Program-made: the position numbers and the translations under genes
Notes under the pieces: generated by a model
Database searches by the model: none
What the model was told of the DNA's origin: nothing
The model's input: only the letters and a program-made list of their open reading frames with translations
Assembly (NCBI GenBank): GCA_964536375.1
Contig: CAZHXF010000033.1
Coordinates: forward strand, 1 to 31,587
Direction of reading: 5' to 3'
Source of the DNA: Desulfuromonas sp964536375
GTDB lineage: Bacteria > Desulfobacterota > Desulfuromonadia > Desulfuromonadales > Desulfuromonadaceae
DNA length: 31,587 nt
Part shown: positions 15,319 to 24,897 of the stretch, piece after piece
How positions within the stretch are numbered: the first letter of the stretch is position 1
Layout: each line of letters opens with the position of its first letter

Positions 15319-18300
15319 ATGCCCATCCCAGACCCCAATAAATCCGGACTAGTCCCTGAAGAACGCGATGCTTGCGCTATTATTGGCTACTTCAATAAGA
15401 GTGGCTATCCCAGTCACAGCAACGTCCAGCGCACCATTGACGCGCTGATAAAAATGGGACATCGCGCAGGTGAAATCGGGGGCGAGGGCGACGGGTGTGG
15501 CATTTTAACCGATATCCCACGCCAACTATGGCGCGAAATTCTTGAAAAACATGGTCATAATCCGCAACTGGTCGAGGATAAAGGTTTTGCCATTGCCCAC
15601 CTGTTGGTTCCGCACCAGGAACTGGCTCGCGACGAGCAACTGGTGACCCGTATCTTAACTATGTGTGGTCGCCATGGCGCTGAAGTCTTGGTCGAATACC
15701 GCGGACAGGTGCGCAGTGAAGCACTGTCCACGATGGCCAAAGCCGGAGAACCACTATTTTTACAACTGGCGCTGTTTTTTAACGATAATAACAATTGCAG
15801 TACCACCCTGTACCATTTGAGCGTAGCCCTTGAGGACAAGTTCCCCATCCACGTCGCCTCGCTGTCCAACAGTGTCAGCGCCTACAAAGTCCACGGGGCT
15901 CCAGAACTTCTCAGCCTGTACTATCCGGAGTTAAAGCGCAAAGAATTCCAGTCATCAGCCACTGTCGGCCACAGCCGCTTCTCTACCAACACTTTGCCTA
16001 CGGTGCTACGCGCTCAGCCCTTCAGCTTACTCGGTCACAACGGCGAAATAAACACTATCTCCCGCCTGCGCGAAGAGGCACGTATGCTTGGGTTATCCCT
16101 GCCCATTGGGGGCAGCGACTCGCAAGATCTTAATCGCACCTTAGAAGGTTTGATTCAGACGCACAATCTCAGTCTATTTGAAGCGATGGAAGTGTGTTTC
16201 CCTCCCATCTTTACCGAGGTTGGCAAACTATCTGAACATCAGCAACAGATGTACTCCTTTCTGCGCCAATTCTTCAGTGCCAGCGCTCAGGGCCCAGCGG
16301 CAGTAATTACGCGCTGGCAGGATCAATGTGTATTCAGTGTCGATGCCATGGGTTTGCGCCCCTTATGGTTTGGCGAAACCAACAAGTTCTATTTCGCCTC
16401 CTCCGAAGCTGGGGTAGTACATCAAGAAGATATTCTTAGCGACCCGAAGGTGCTGGCTCCAGGTGAAAAGCTAGCTCTACACCTGCGCCCACAGCAGGGT
16501 GTTGACCTAATTTTCCACGATGAATTACGTGAATTGGTGTATAAAAAACTGAGTAAGCGCACCAATCTACACCGCCATAGCGAGCACCTGCAACAGGGTA
16601 GCGATTTGCCTACAGCCAGCGTTAAAGAGAGCGACAATTTTCACAAAATGGCTGGATTCACTCAGGACAACTTGCTCTCCGGCTTTGCCTGGAAGCGCAG
16701 TGATCTGCTCAACTTGAAAGAGATTGTCAAATCGGCACAAGATCCCATAGCATCTCTGGGGTACGACGGTCCTTTGGCGGCATTGGCCATCACCCAACAA
16801 AATGTGTCTGACTATTTCAAGGAACAGGTTGCCGTAGTTACCAACCCGGCTATTGATCGTGAACGCGAAACGGAACATTTTTCGTCGCGGGTATTTCTCG
16901 GACCACGCCCACATTTCCGCGGTCGCATAGCAACAGTAACCACCATTGCAGCACCCTTATTAACCGGTGGACTGCGCCACAGTGCAGTCACAGATCAGGA
17001 CGAAGTATCCCGCCATTTTGAGCTGTGTTCGCTGGAAAGTTTGCTTGGTCAATACCAACCCGGTAGCGGCAAACGTTACAAAACCCTGAGTTGCACCTTG
17101 AAACGCGCTGAAAACATCGCTACAGCACTTGAACGACTGCAAGGCGAGGCACTACAGGCAGTGCAGCGCGGTACCCAGCTATTATTGTTGGATGATAGCC
17201 GCGCCTTCAGCCCCAGCCATAGTTTTCTCGATCCGGCGCTGGTGGTCAGCGCCGTGCACAAAACACTAAAAAAGCAACGCGACGCCAACGGTCAGAGTCT
17301 GCGCCGCTCCACCAGCATAATCGTCCGCTCCGGCGCCCTGCGCAATCTGCACGATATTTTATTCTGCGTCGGCATGGGAGCTGATGCGGTATGCCCGTAC
17401 ATGCTGTGGGAGCTAGCTGACACCACGGAAAGCGGTCTGAGCAATCTGCTCAATGTCCTGATCTGTGGCATCCAAAAAGTGATGTCTACTATGGGCACCC
17501 ACGAAATTGGTGGTTACGGCAAATATTTCGCTTCTATCGGTCTCAGCCCAGAATTGGTCGACATCTTTGAAACGCCCAACTTCTGTGGTTCTGTTACCAG
17601 TGGTTTGAACTTCGCGTCTCTAGAAGAAAATGCGCGCCTGCGCACCAGCATCGTGCGCAGCAAAACCAAACAAGCGGTGCCAATTCAGTTCCGCCTATAT
17701 CCACATATCTGGAAAAAAGTGGCAGCGGTGGCCAAGATGGAGGAGAGCTATAACGAGCTATCGCGCCTGATTCGCGAGTACGAAATAGAGCACCCCTTGG
17801 CAATACGCCATCTGCTCGATTTTAAATTCAGCAAGGAACTCAGTGTCGATCCCCAGGATGTTGATACTAGCATTGGTGGTCACGACCTACCCTTTTTAAT
17901 CTCGGCAATGAGTTTTGGTTCCCAGGGGGAAACAGCCTTTCGCATTTACGCCGAAGCAGCAAAAAAACTCAACATTATCTGCATGAATGGTGAGGGTGGT
18001 GAGATCCCCGACATGTTGGGCAAGTATCGCCACAACCGCGGGCAACAGATCGCCTCGGGACGCTTTGGTGTGCACATGGATCTGCTCAATTCAGCCGATT
18101 TTCTCGAGATCAAGACCGGACAAGGGGCAAAACCCGGCGAGGGCGGACACCTGCCCGGCTTTAAGGTCACCAGCAAAATTGCCGCCGCCCGCAACGCCAC
18201 TGAGGGGGTAACGATGATCTCACCCTCCAACAATCACGACATCTACTCCATTGAAGATCTGGCCCAGATTATTGAGGAACTGCGCACGGCAAACCCACGT

Positions 18301-19833
18301 GCACGGATTTCGGTTAAAGTACCTGCGGTAGCTGGCATCGGCACCATCGCCATGGGCATTGCCAAAGCAGGCGCCGACATTATCACCATCAGCGGTTATG
18401 ACGGTGGCACTGGCGCAGCCCGCAAACACGCTATCAAGTTTGTCGGTTTACCAGCGGAAATCGGCGTACGGGAAGCACACCGCGCCCTCTCCTGTTGTGG
18501 TCTACGTGACAAGGTAGAGTTATGGGCCGATGGCGGGGCGAGAACCGGGCGTGATGTAGTTAAACTGATGCTCTTAGGGGCTAACCGTGTCGGCTTCGGC
18601 ACCCTGCCCATGGTGGTTATCGGCTGCACCGCCTGCCGCAACTGCCACCTCGGCACCTGTCATGTCGGCATTGCCACCCAGATTGAAAGCGAGAGCGAAG
18701 CACACGCCAAAGGTTTGCGCCATTTTGTGCCGCGCGTACTGGAAAACGGCATCATCTACGAAACCACTTTCTTCCGCGCTCTAGGTGAGGAGATCCGTAC
18801 CATAACCGCCAAGCTTGGGTTCAAACGCACTCAAGATCTGGTCGGGCAGTCAACACTGTTACAACAGACCCACGGTCTTAATGCCCTCGATTTAAGTGAA
18901 CTGCTGCTTATCGAAGCCTGTGAGTTGCCCCAGCACACTGCCGAAACCACGCGCCTGATCCGCAAGCCACTGAACTACCTGACCTCCCTGCTGTCAACGC
19001 TGGTTACTGACGCTTTCGATGCTGGTGATGAGCGCGTGCGCTTTGTCGATGACGGCATCAACAGCTGTGATCGTTCCATAGGAACACGCTTGGCGGGCGC
19101 CATGACTCAGGCGTATCAGGAACAGCGCTACACCCATGGCAAGCAGGCATTACTCCATTTTCGCCGCGATTCTATCCCCGGCAACGGCTTGGGTGCCTTC
19201 AACATCGACGGCATCAATATAGTCGTTGAGGGTGGAGCTCAGGATGGTGTCGGCAAGAGTGCCCGCGGCGGGCGCATTGTCATTTTAAAAGGGGAAAATA
19301 TAGACGGCAAGCGTGTCGGGGGCTCGGTGGGCAAGGGTCTTGCCTATGGCGCCCAGGGCGGTCTGTTTATCATTCAGGGCGATGCTGACAGTCGCGCCTG
19401 TATCCGCTTGTCTGGTGCCGATGTTATCTTCGGTGCTCGCATTGTGCAGCCGTTGAAACTATCTCAGGACAACATAGCGGGTCACGCCAACTTGAAAGGT
19501 TTTGCTTTTGAATATATGACTGCTGGGCGAGTAGTGGTGTTGGGCGACCCAGGACCATGGATATGCTCCGGCATGACTGGCGGCACTATCTATTGTTATT
19601 TGGATGAAGCGATGGGAATGAATCGTGCGGTTCTTACTGAGCGCCTGGCTTGGGGCGCTAAAGTGGCACTGGTAGATTTGGACGAAACTGACATTGAGCA
19701 GCTGGACAACTTGTTACTGGAATATCATAAAGAGTTGCTACACTCCCACCAGAGCGATGAGGCGCATACCGTTGGGCAAATCATGGCTCGCGTAGGCGAT
19801 AGTTTTATTAAGATTGTTGCTCTCAGTGAATAG
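15319..19833 (+). CDS. gltB: Glutamate synthase, large (GltB-type) subunit
   Basis: Cytoplasmic enzyme that makes two glutamates from glutamine and 2-oxoglutarate. The 1504 residues show the four GltB regions: class II glutaminase (about 1-420; the probable nucleophile is Cys16, in ERDACAIIGYFNKSG, following a short propeptide), central domain (about 470-760), FMN synthase barrel (about 830-1200, with SAMSFGSQGETAFRIYAEA, GQGAKPGEGGHLP and GYDGGTGAARKHAI) and C-terminal beta-helix (about 1290-1480, with GGSVGKGLAYGAQGG). The 3Fe-4S cysteines are C1103, C1109 and C1114. The ATG at 15319 is chosen because AGGAG lies 7 nt upstream. The glutaminase start differs from the common CGVGF form. No gltD lies beside it, so it either pairs with a distant small subunit or takes electrons from ferredoxin. 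Confidence 0.94.
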   Translation: MPIPDPNKSGLVPEERDACAIIGYFNKSGYPSHSNVQRTIDALIKMGHRAGEIGGEGDGCGILTDIPRQLWREILEKHGHNPQLVEDKGFAIAHLLVPHQELARDEQLVTRILTMCGRHGAEVLVEYRGQVRSEALSTMAKAGEPLFLQLALFFNDNNNCSTTLYHLSVALEDKFPIHVASLSNSVSAYKVHGAPELLSLYYPELKRKEFQSSATVGHSRFSTNTLPTVLRAQPFSLLGHNGEINTISRLREEARMLGLSLPIGGSDSQDLNRTLEGLIQTHNLSLFEAMEVCFPPIFTEVGKLSEHQQQMYSFLRQFFSASAQGPAAVITRWQDQCVFSVDAMGLRPLWFGETNKFYFASSEAGVVHQEDILSDPKVLAPGEKLALHLRPQQGVDLIFHDELRELVYKKLSKRTNLHRHSEHLQQGSDLPTASVKESDNFHKMAGFTQDNLLSGFAWKRSDLLNLKEIVKSAQDPIASLGYDGPLAALAITQQNVSDYFKEQVAVVTNPAIDRERETEHFSSRVFLGPRPHFRGRIATVTTIAAPLLTGGLRHSAVTDQDEVSRHFELCSLESLLGQYQPGSGKRYKTLSCTLKRAENIATALERLQGEALQAVQRGTQLLLLDDSRAFSPSHSFLDPALVVSAVHKTLKKQRDANGQSLRRSTSIIVRSGALRNLHDILFCVGMGADAVCPYMLWELADTTESGLSNLLNVLICGIQKVMSTMGTHEIGGYGKYFASIGLSPELVDIFETPNFCGSVTSGLNFASLEENARLRTSIVRSKTKQAVPIQFRLYPHIWKKVAAVAKMEESYNELSRLIREYEIEHPLAIRHLLDFKFSKELSVDPQDVDTSIGGHDLPFLISAMSFGSQGETAFRIYAEAAKKLNIICMNGEGGEIPDMLGKYRHNRGQQIASGRFGVHMDLLNSADFLEIKTGQGAKPGEGGHLPGFKVTSKIAAARNATEGVTMISPSNNHDIYSIEDLAQIIEELRTANPRARISVKVPAVAGIGTIAMGIAKAGADIITISGYDGGTGAARKHAIKFVGLPAEIGVREAHRALSCCGLRDKVELWADGGARTGRDVVKLMLLGANRVGFGTLPMVVIGCTACRNCHLGTCHVGIATQIESESEAHAKGLRHFVPRVLENGIIYETTFFRALGEEIRTITAKLGFKRTQDLVGQSTLLQQTHGLNALDLSELLLIEACELPQHTAETTRLIRKPLNYLTSLLSTLVTDAFDAGDERVRFVDDGINSCDRSIGTRLAGAMTQAYQEQRYTHGKQALLHFRRDSIPGNGLGAFNIDGINIVVEGGAQDGVGKSARGGRIVILKGENIDGKRVGGSVGKGLAYGAQGGLFIIQGDADSRACIRLSGADVIFGARIVQPLKLSQDNIAGHANLKGFAFEYMTAGRVVVLGDPGPWICSGMTGGTIYCYLDEAMGMNRAVLTERLAWGAKVALVDLDETDIEQLDNLLLEYHKELLHSHQSDEAHTVGQIMARVGDSFIKIVALSE

Positions 19834-19866
19834 CCCATACGCCTGCAACCAAGCATTGTTCAATCT

Positions 19867-20017
19867 TGATTAATACCAATCTTCCGCTATCGCCACAAAG
19901 GTTGTCACTCTCGCGCAGGCGGGAGTCTAGGAAGCTATGCACAACCTCTGGATACCCGCATTCGCGAGTATGACGAACAGGGGGGACAGAACCAGAGCGA
20001 AAAATTGGTATTAATCA
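19867..20017. repeat. Dispersed palindromic element, copy 3 (complete, MITE/BIME-like)
   Basis: The fullest of four copies. Its ends are imperfect inverted repeats of 22 bp (19867-19888 against 19996-20017; 20 of 22 pair), beginning TGATTAATACCAAT. Between them are two REP-like hairpins: 19907-19914 with 19919-19926 (8 pairs, one G-T) and 19953-19959 with 19964-19970 (6 of 7). No coding sequence. It fills most of the gap between gltB and the M24 peptidase gene, so it does not interrupt a gene. The other copies share the right half, and two have lost or changed the left. Confidence 0.8.
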
Positions 20018-20060
20018 GGAATAATTATGGTTTTGCATTACCAGCAAAAGGAGTAAACAG

Positions 20061-21254
20061 ATGTTCAATAAGGTACCCCGGGCTGAATTGGACGCCCGCC
20101 TTATCGCCCTGCGCCAGCGCATGAATAAAGATTGCCCCCAGTGGCAACTAGTTGCCATCTTCAGCAAAATAAATCAGTTTTATTTTACCGGCACCATGCA
20201 GGATGGCATGGTACTTATCCCCAAAGATGGTGATGCCGTCTATTGGGTGCGCCGCAGCTTGCAACGAGCGCAGGATGAATCAGAGTTCAGTGACATCCGT
20301 CCCATGACCAGCTTCCGCGACGCCGCGCAAACCATGGGCACCTTACCCAGCACGGTACACCTAGAAACCGAACGGGTACCGCTAGCCATGTACCAGCGCT
20401 TTAATAAACATTTCGCTTTTCAGCAGGTCGCGGCGGCAGATCATGCCATTGCTGCGGTGCGTGCCGTTAAAAGCAATTACGAACTGGAGCGGATGGAGCG
20501 CTCGGGGGAAATTCATCAAGAGGTGCTCGAGCAGCGCTTGCCAAAATTGCTGCACAGCGGCATGAGCGAAGCTGACCTGGGTGGCGCGCTATACCAGACG
20601 CTGATCGATGCCGGGCACCACGGCATTGCCCGCTTCAGCATGTATGACACTGAAATCCTCCTCGGACATATATGCTTTGGTGAGAGCTCTATCTACCCCA
20701 CTTCGTTTGATGGTCCAGGAGGAAATTACGGCATGAGTCCGGCGGTTCCACTGCTTGGCAGTCGGCAACGCAAACTGCGCCCCGGCGATCTGGTGTTTAT
20801 CGACATCGGCTGTGGCTTTGATGGCTATCACACCGACAAAACCATGACTTATGTCTACCAAGGTGAGTTACCGGACAGCGCAGTTAAAATTCATAACCAG
20901 TGTGTACAGATACAGAACGCTACCGCTGCGTTACTGAAACCAGGCGCTATCCCAGCGCAAATATACGCTGATATAATGGATGGGTTAGAACCGGAATTTC
21001 TAGCCGGATTTATGGGGCATGGCGAGCGTCAAGCACGTTTTCTCGGCCACGGCATTGGTCTGCACATTGATGAATTTCCGGTGTTGGCTAAAGGTTTTGA
21101 TGAACCCCTGCAAGAAAATATGGTCATGGCTATTGAACCCAAAAAGGGCATTGACGGCATCGGGCTAGTAGGAATTGAAAACACCTTTGTAGTCACCCCC
21201 GAGGGTGGTCGATGTATTACCGGGAATCACCCGGGGTTAATGTATGTAGCTTAA
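20061..21254 (+). CDS. M24-family metallopeptidase (Xaa-Pro aminopeptidase/dipeptidase-like)
   Basis: Probable cytoplasmic dimetal peptidase with a creatinase-like N-terminal domain (about 1-140) and a pita-bread catalytic domain (about 145-397). The metal ligands are all visible: Asp248 and Asp259 in FIDIGCGFDGYHTDKT, His330 in FLGHGIGLH, Glu359 in AIEPK and Glu373 in GIENTFVV. Length fits the PepQ/PepP group, but the GHICFGESSIYPTSFDGPGG segment and unusual details make exact specificity uncertain. AAGGAG precedes the ATG by 8 nt. Its last 38 bp overlap the 3' end of the convergent GGDEF-EAL gene. It stands apart from gltB, 228 bp upstream, separated by the repeat element, so it probably has its own promoter. 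Confidence 0.9.
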   Translation: MFNKVPRAELDARLIALRQRMNKDCPQWQLVAIFSKINQFYFTGTMQDGMVLIPKDGDAVYWVRRSLQRAQDESEFSDIRPMTSFRDAAQTMGTLPSTVHLETERVPLAMYQRFNKHFAFQQVAAADHAIAAVRAVKSNYELERMERSGEIHQEVLEQRLPKLLHSGMSEADLGGALYQTLIDAGHHGIARFSMYDTEILLGHICFGESSIYPTSFDGPGGNYGMSPAVPLLGSRQRKLRPGDLVFIDIGCGFDGYHTDKTMTYVYQGELPDSAVKIHNQCVQIQNATAALLKPGAIPAQIYADIMDGLEPEFLAGFMGHGERQARFLGHGIGLHIDEFPVLAKGFDEPLQENMVMAIEPKKGIDGIGLVGIENTFVVTPEGGRCITGNHPGLMYVA

Positions 21255-24200
21255 GCAGCGCAGCAAATTCTGGTGCTGGCACCGGGCGACTAAACAGATA
21301 GCCCTGTGCCTCATCGCAGTTTAAATCGGCAATAAACTGCTGTTGTAACTCGGTTTCAACCCCCTCGGCAATTACACTTAGATCCAAACCGTGTCCCATA
21401 GCGATTATGGCTTTAACTATGGCACAGTCTTCACTGCCGGGTTGAATATCACTGATAAAGCTGCGATCTATTTTCAGGCGATTAACCGGAAAGCGCTTCA
21501 GATAATTCAAAGACGATTGCCCGGTACCAAAATCATCGATAGATAAGGCAACACCAAGATCGCTGATCTGCTGCAATATCTTGATCGCCTGTTCCGGTTG
21601 GCGCATCAAAAAAGTTTCCGTAATCTCCAAGTCTAATGCAGCTACCGGGCAACCAGTCTCGCGCAACACCCGCTCCACCATCTCCAGTAGATCATCTTGC
21701 TGAATCTGCCGCCCAGACAGATTTACTCCGATACGCCCCAGTGCAAAGCCTTGGTCGCGCCACTCGATCCACTGCAGACAGGCGGTGCGCAAAACCCATT
21801 CACCCAGCGGAACAATAATGCCATTTTCTTCACACAGCGGGATAAATTTATCCGGCGCCACCAGACCATAGTCCGGTTGCTGCCAACGCACCAGCGCCTC
21901 ACAGCCAACAATCTCTCCGGTGTGCAAACATATCTGCGGTTGATAGTAGAGGATAAATTCTTCGTTCTGCAACGCTCGACGCAAAGAACTATCCAGTAGC
22001 ACCCGCTCCCAAGCAACTTCGGTCAGATCCTGAGAATACAGATAGTAGCTATTTTTACCCCTCTCTTTGGCCTGATACATCGCGGCATCGGCATTTTTTA
22101 TCAATGCTTCTACGCTGTCACCATCATCCGGAAAAATAGAAATACCCACGCTGGCAGTAATAAAAAACTCGTGTTCGCCGACATACATGGACTGTTGCAG
22201 CAGCTCGAGAATGTTCTTAGCATATTCTGTCGCATCGCTGACCGAACGTACATGATCCAACACTATAATAAACTCATCACCACCAACATGGGCAACAGTA
22301 TCGACCTCGCGACTATTTTGCTGCAAGCGTGCTGCAGCTTCGATCAGCACACTGTCACCGACATCGTGGCCGAGGCTATCGTTGATATGTTTAAAATTAT
22401 CTAGGTCAAAATAGAGGACTGCCCCCTTATGTTTTTCCCGTATTGCCAACTGGAGTGAATGGGTCAGGCGTGCATGGAGCAGACGGCGATTGGGCAAATC
22501 GGTAACGGTGTGATGATTGGCCTGATAATCCAACTGTTTGACAATTTCGTTCATAGCGGTGATGTCAGAGAATACCGCTACATAGTTAGTAGCAATACCG
22601 CTAGCATCAAAAATTGAGCTGATGGTCAGAATTTCTGGATAGATATCGCCGTTTTTGCGCCGATTCCATATCTCTCCGCTCCAATGACCAGTTTGCTCAA
22701 TAGCCTGCCACAGATCATGATAGAAAAGCGCATCCTGGTGGTCAGAAGAGAGCAAATTAGGATTATTACCTACCACTTCATCTTCACTGTAACCGGTAAT
22801 AGAGCAAAATGCCGCATTAACAGCGATAATAGTACCAGCAGTATCAGTAATAATTATCCCCTCACTGGTACTTTCAAACACTTTTGCCGACAGCTTCAAC
22901 TTTGCTTCTTGCTCGGCACGCACGGTAATATTTTTCAAGCGCGACACAATACCAACCACCTTGCCCTGTTCGTCAACATAGGGGGTAAAACTGCAATGCA
23001 TAAAACAGAGCCCAGCAGCAGCAAAAACTAACCAGTCATCAAAAGAGAGCGGCTGTTTGCTGTGGAAAATAGTCTCTTCGTATTTCAGATAAGACTGGTA
23101 GCGCTCCTCTCCAATTATCTCGCGCGCATGTTTTCCCACTAGATCCTGCGTCTCTTTACCATAATATTTCGCCATCACATCATTGGCAGCAAGACAGATA
23201 TGCTGGTCGTCGTAATAGGCGATCAAATCTATATTGGTAGACAAAATCTGCTCATAACGGGTAAGTTCCTGAATATATTTTTCCCGCTCAGTAACATCAG
23301 TGGCCAACACCGCACAGCCAGTGATATTGCCCTCATGATCATGCACCGGATAGATGGAACGCGCGTAGATAGTACCATCGGGCATGTAACGCATAGCGCG
23401 CGCTACTTTCCCGCTACGCAACACCTCGACAGATGGACAATTTTTACAAATATCCCCGCATTTCCACAGTGACTCATGGCAAGGTGAATCAACATAACCC
23501 TCAGGATCGACACCATAGCCTCGCAGCGCCGCGCTGTTCATGAACTGTAGGTTCAGGTCAGTATCAACAAGAATCAGTATTTCATCCATACTGTTGGTGA
23601 TATCCTGAAAACGCCGTTCACTTTTACGCAGTGCATCATGGGCTGAGCGCGCCTGAGTTACATCTTCCAGCAGATGCATGGAGTAGAGGTACTCTCCGTT
23701 ACTGCCCTTAACCACAAAAGCTTGGGAGCGATATACCTGATTATCGACCACCAGATCGCTCTCTCGCTCGCAGCCAGATGAATTGCCCTGTGCGGCATCG
23801 ATAACACAGCCATTCATGGGTCTATCCAGTTTAGGAAATACCTCCCAGTAAAAGCGCCCATAAGCCTCGCCGAGGGTGCAATTCGCCCGATTAAGATAGG
23901 CACGATTGGCCTTGGTTATTCTACCATTATGGTTGTGCAAAAAAATTGGCCAGCGAATAGCATCAAAAGCCTCCCTCCACTGGCGTTCAGATATTTGCAG
24001 ATCGCTGGTGCGCTGCTCGACCTTTTCCTCGAGAGAATGGTTCAGTGTCACAATTTCAGCGTTGGTATGGTGGAGTTCCAGCTCTATCTGCTGTAATTGC
24101 TGCACATAGTCGCTGATCCTGCGTTGATCAGCCAGCATCTGGCGGTAAATCAACCAGATTAGAACCAACACCCCCAGCAAGGTCAAGGTTGCTGCCAGCA

Positions 24201-24897
24201 AATTGTTGCGCTGCAGATTGTTTCTTGCCCGAGCGACGCGAACACGCAATTCATCCCGCTCTACATTTGCGTCAAATACCAATTTATTGGCATTTTCGAG
24301 CATCCGTTGCAGCTGTGCATCAATGGATTTAGCATAGTTACGCACGCTATTACCAGCAGCACAAAGAGCTACCGGGTTATTACTGGACAGCAGCACATTG
24401 CGTTGGCGGGTAATCTCCTGCGTATTGACCAGTGCTGTTTGCAAAGTGCTGAACATAGGACGCAGGATCAACACTTCCAGATTGTAATGTTGCCCCGGTG
24501 GCGGTAAATACACCCAAGCAGTGGTGGCCATATCTTGAGCTGGCAAATTTAAGGCAAACTCCTGCTGCACCTGACCCCCGTCAGAGAGGACGTTAAGAAC
24601 TCTATCTATTTCATCAATCATCTGCTGCGCGTGGTCAATCAACGGCTGCTGTACGGACAACGCACTGGCTACCACGATTTTGTAGAAATCCAGTGCCACC
24701 AGATTAATATCTGTGACCAGCAGCTTGCCCAGCTCCCGCTTGACAGTAAGGTTTTCTACCTGTTTATCAAATTCAGTCTCAACATTATCAATATTGCGCT
24801 GCAACAAAGTCAGCAGCGCAAAACCAGCCAACACCACACTAAATATGAGGACAAGGGGCAGCACATGTCCGAGAACATTTTTCTGCTTACCGTTCAT
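21217..24897 (-). CDS. Membrane sensor with four PAS domains, GGDEF and EAL (c-di-GMP enzyme)
   Basis: A 1226-residue inner-membrane protein that may both make and break cyclic di-GMP. Order: TM1 (about 9-29), periplasmic helical domain (about 30-230), TM2 (about 233-253), coiled coil (about 255-295), four PAS domains (about 295-420, 430-545, 550-665, 672-790), GGDEF (about 800-965) and EAL (about 975-1215). GGDEF is intact in HVGGDEFIIVLD; EAL has CEALVRW, DDFGTGQSSL and VIAEGVET, so both domains look active. PAS2 has a cysteine cluster (CHESLWKCGDICKNC), which might bind a metal or heme. Its ATG overlaps the stop codon of the upstream solute-binding protein (ATGA, 24894-24897), so the two are coupled. 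It probably ties an external signal to attachment or motility. Confidence 0.93.
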   Translation of the reverse strand: MNGKQKNVLGHVLPLVLIFSVVLAGFALLTLLQRNIDNVETEFDKQVENLTVKRELGKLLVTDINLVALDFYKIVVASALSVQQPLIDHAQQMIDEIDRVLNVLSDGGQVQQEFALNLPAQDMATTAWVYLPPPGQHYNLEVLILRPMFSTLQTALVNTQEITRQRNVLLSSNNPVALCAAGNSVRNYAKSIDAQLQRMLENANKLVFDANVERDELRVRVARARNNLQRNNLLAATLTLLGVLVLIWLIYRQMLADQRRISDYVQQLQQIELELHHTNAEIVTLNHSLEEKVEQRTSDLQISERQWREAFDAIRWPIFLHNHNGRITKANRAYLNRANCTLGEAYGRFYWEVFPKLDRPMNGCVIDAAQGNSSGCERESDLVVDNQVYRSQAFVVKGSNGEYLYSMHLLEDVTQARSAHDALRKSERRFQDITNSMDEILILVDTDLNLQFMNSAALRGYGVDPEGYVDSPCHESLWKCGDICKNCPSVEVLRSGKVARAMRYMPDGTIYARSIYPVHDHEGNITGCAVLATDVTEREKYIQELTRYEQILSTNIDLIAYYDDQHICLAANDVMAKYYGKETQDLVGKHAREIIGEERYQSYLKYEETIFHSKQPLSFDDWLVFAAAGLCFMHCSFTPYVDEQGKVVGIVSRLKNITVRAEQEAKLKLSAKVFESTSEGIIITDTAGTIIAVNAAFCSITGYSEDEVVGNNPNLLSSDHQDALFYHDLWQAIEQTGHWSGEIWNRRKNGDIYPEILTISSIFDASGIATNYVAVFSDITAMNEIVKQLDYQANHHTVTDLPNRRLLHARLTHSLQLAIREKHKGAVLYFDLDNFKHINDSLGHDVGDSVLIEAAARLQQNSREVDTVAHVGGDEFIIVLDHVRSVSDATEYAKNILELLQQSMYVGEHEFFITASVGISIFPDDGDSVEALIKNADAAMYQAKERGKNSYYLYSQDLTEVAWERVLLDSSLRRALQNEEFILYYQPQICLHTGEIVGCEALVRWQQPDYGLVAPDKFIPLCEENGIIVPLGEWVLRTACLQWIEWRDQGFALGRIGVNLSGRQIQQDDLLEMVERVLRETGCPVAALDLEITETFLMRQPEQAIKILQQISDLGVALSIDDFGTGQSSLNYLKRFPVNRLKIDRSFISDIQPGSEDCAIVKAIIAMGHGLDLSVIAEGVETELQQQFIADLNCDEAQGYLFSRPVPAPEFAALLKLHTLTPGDSR

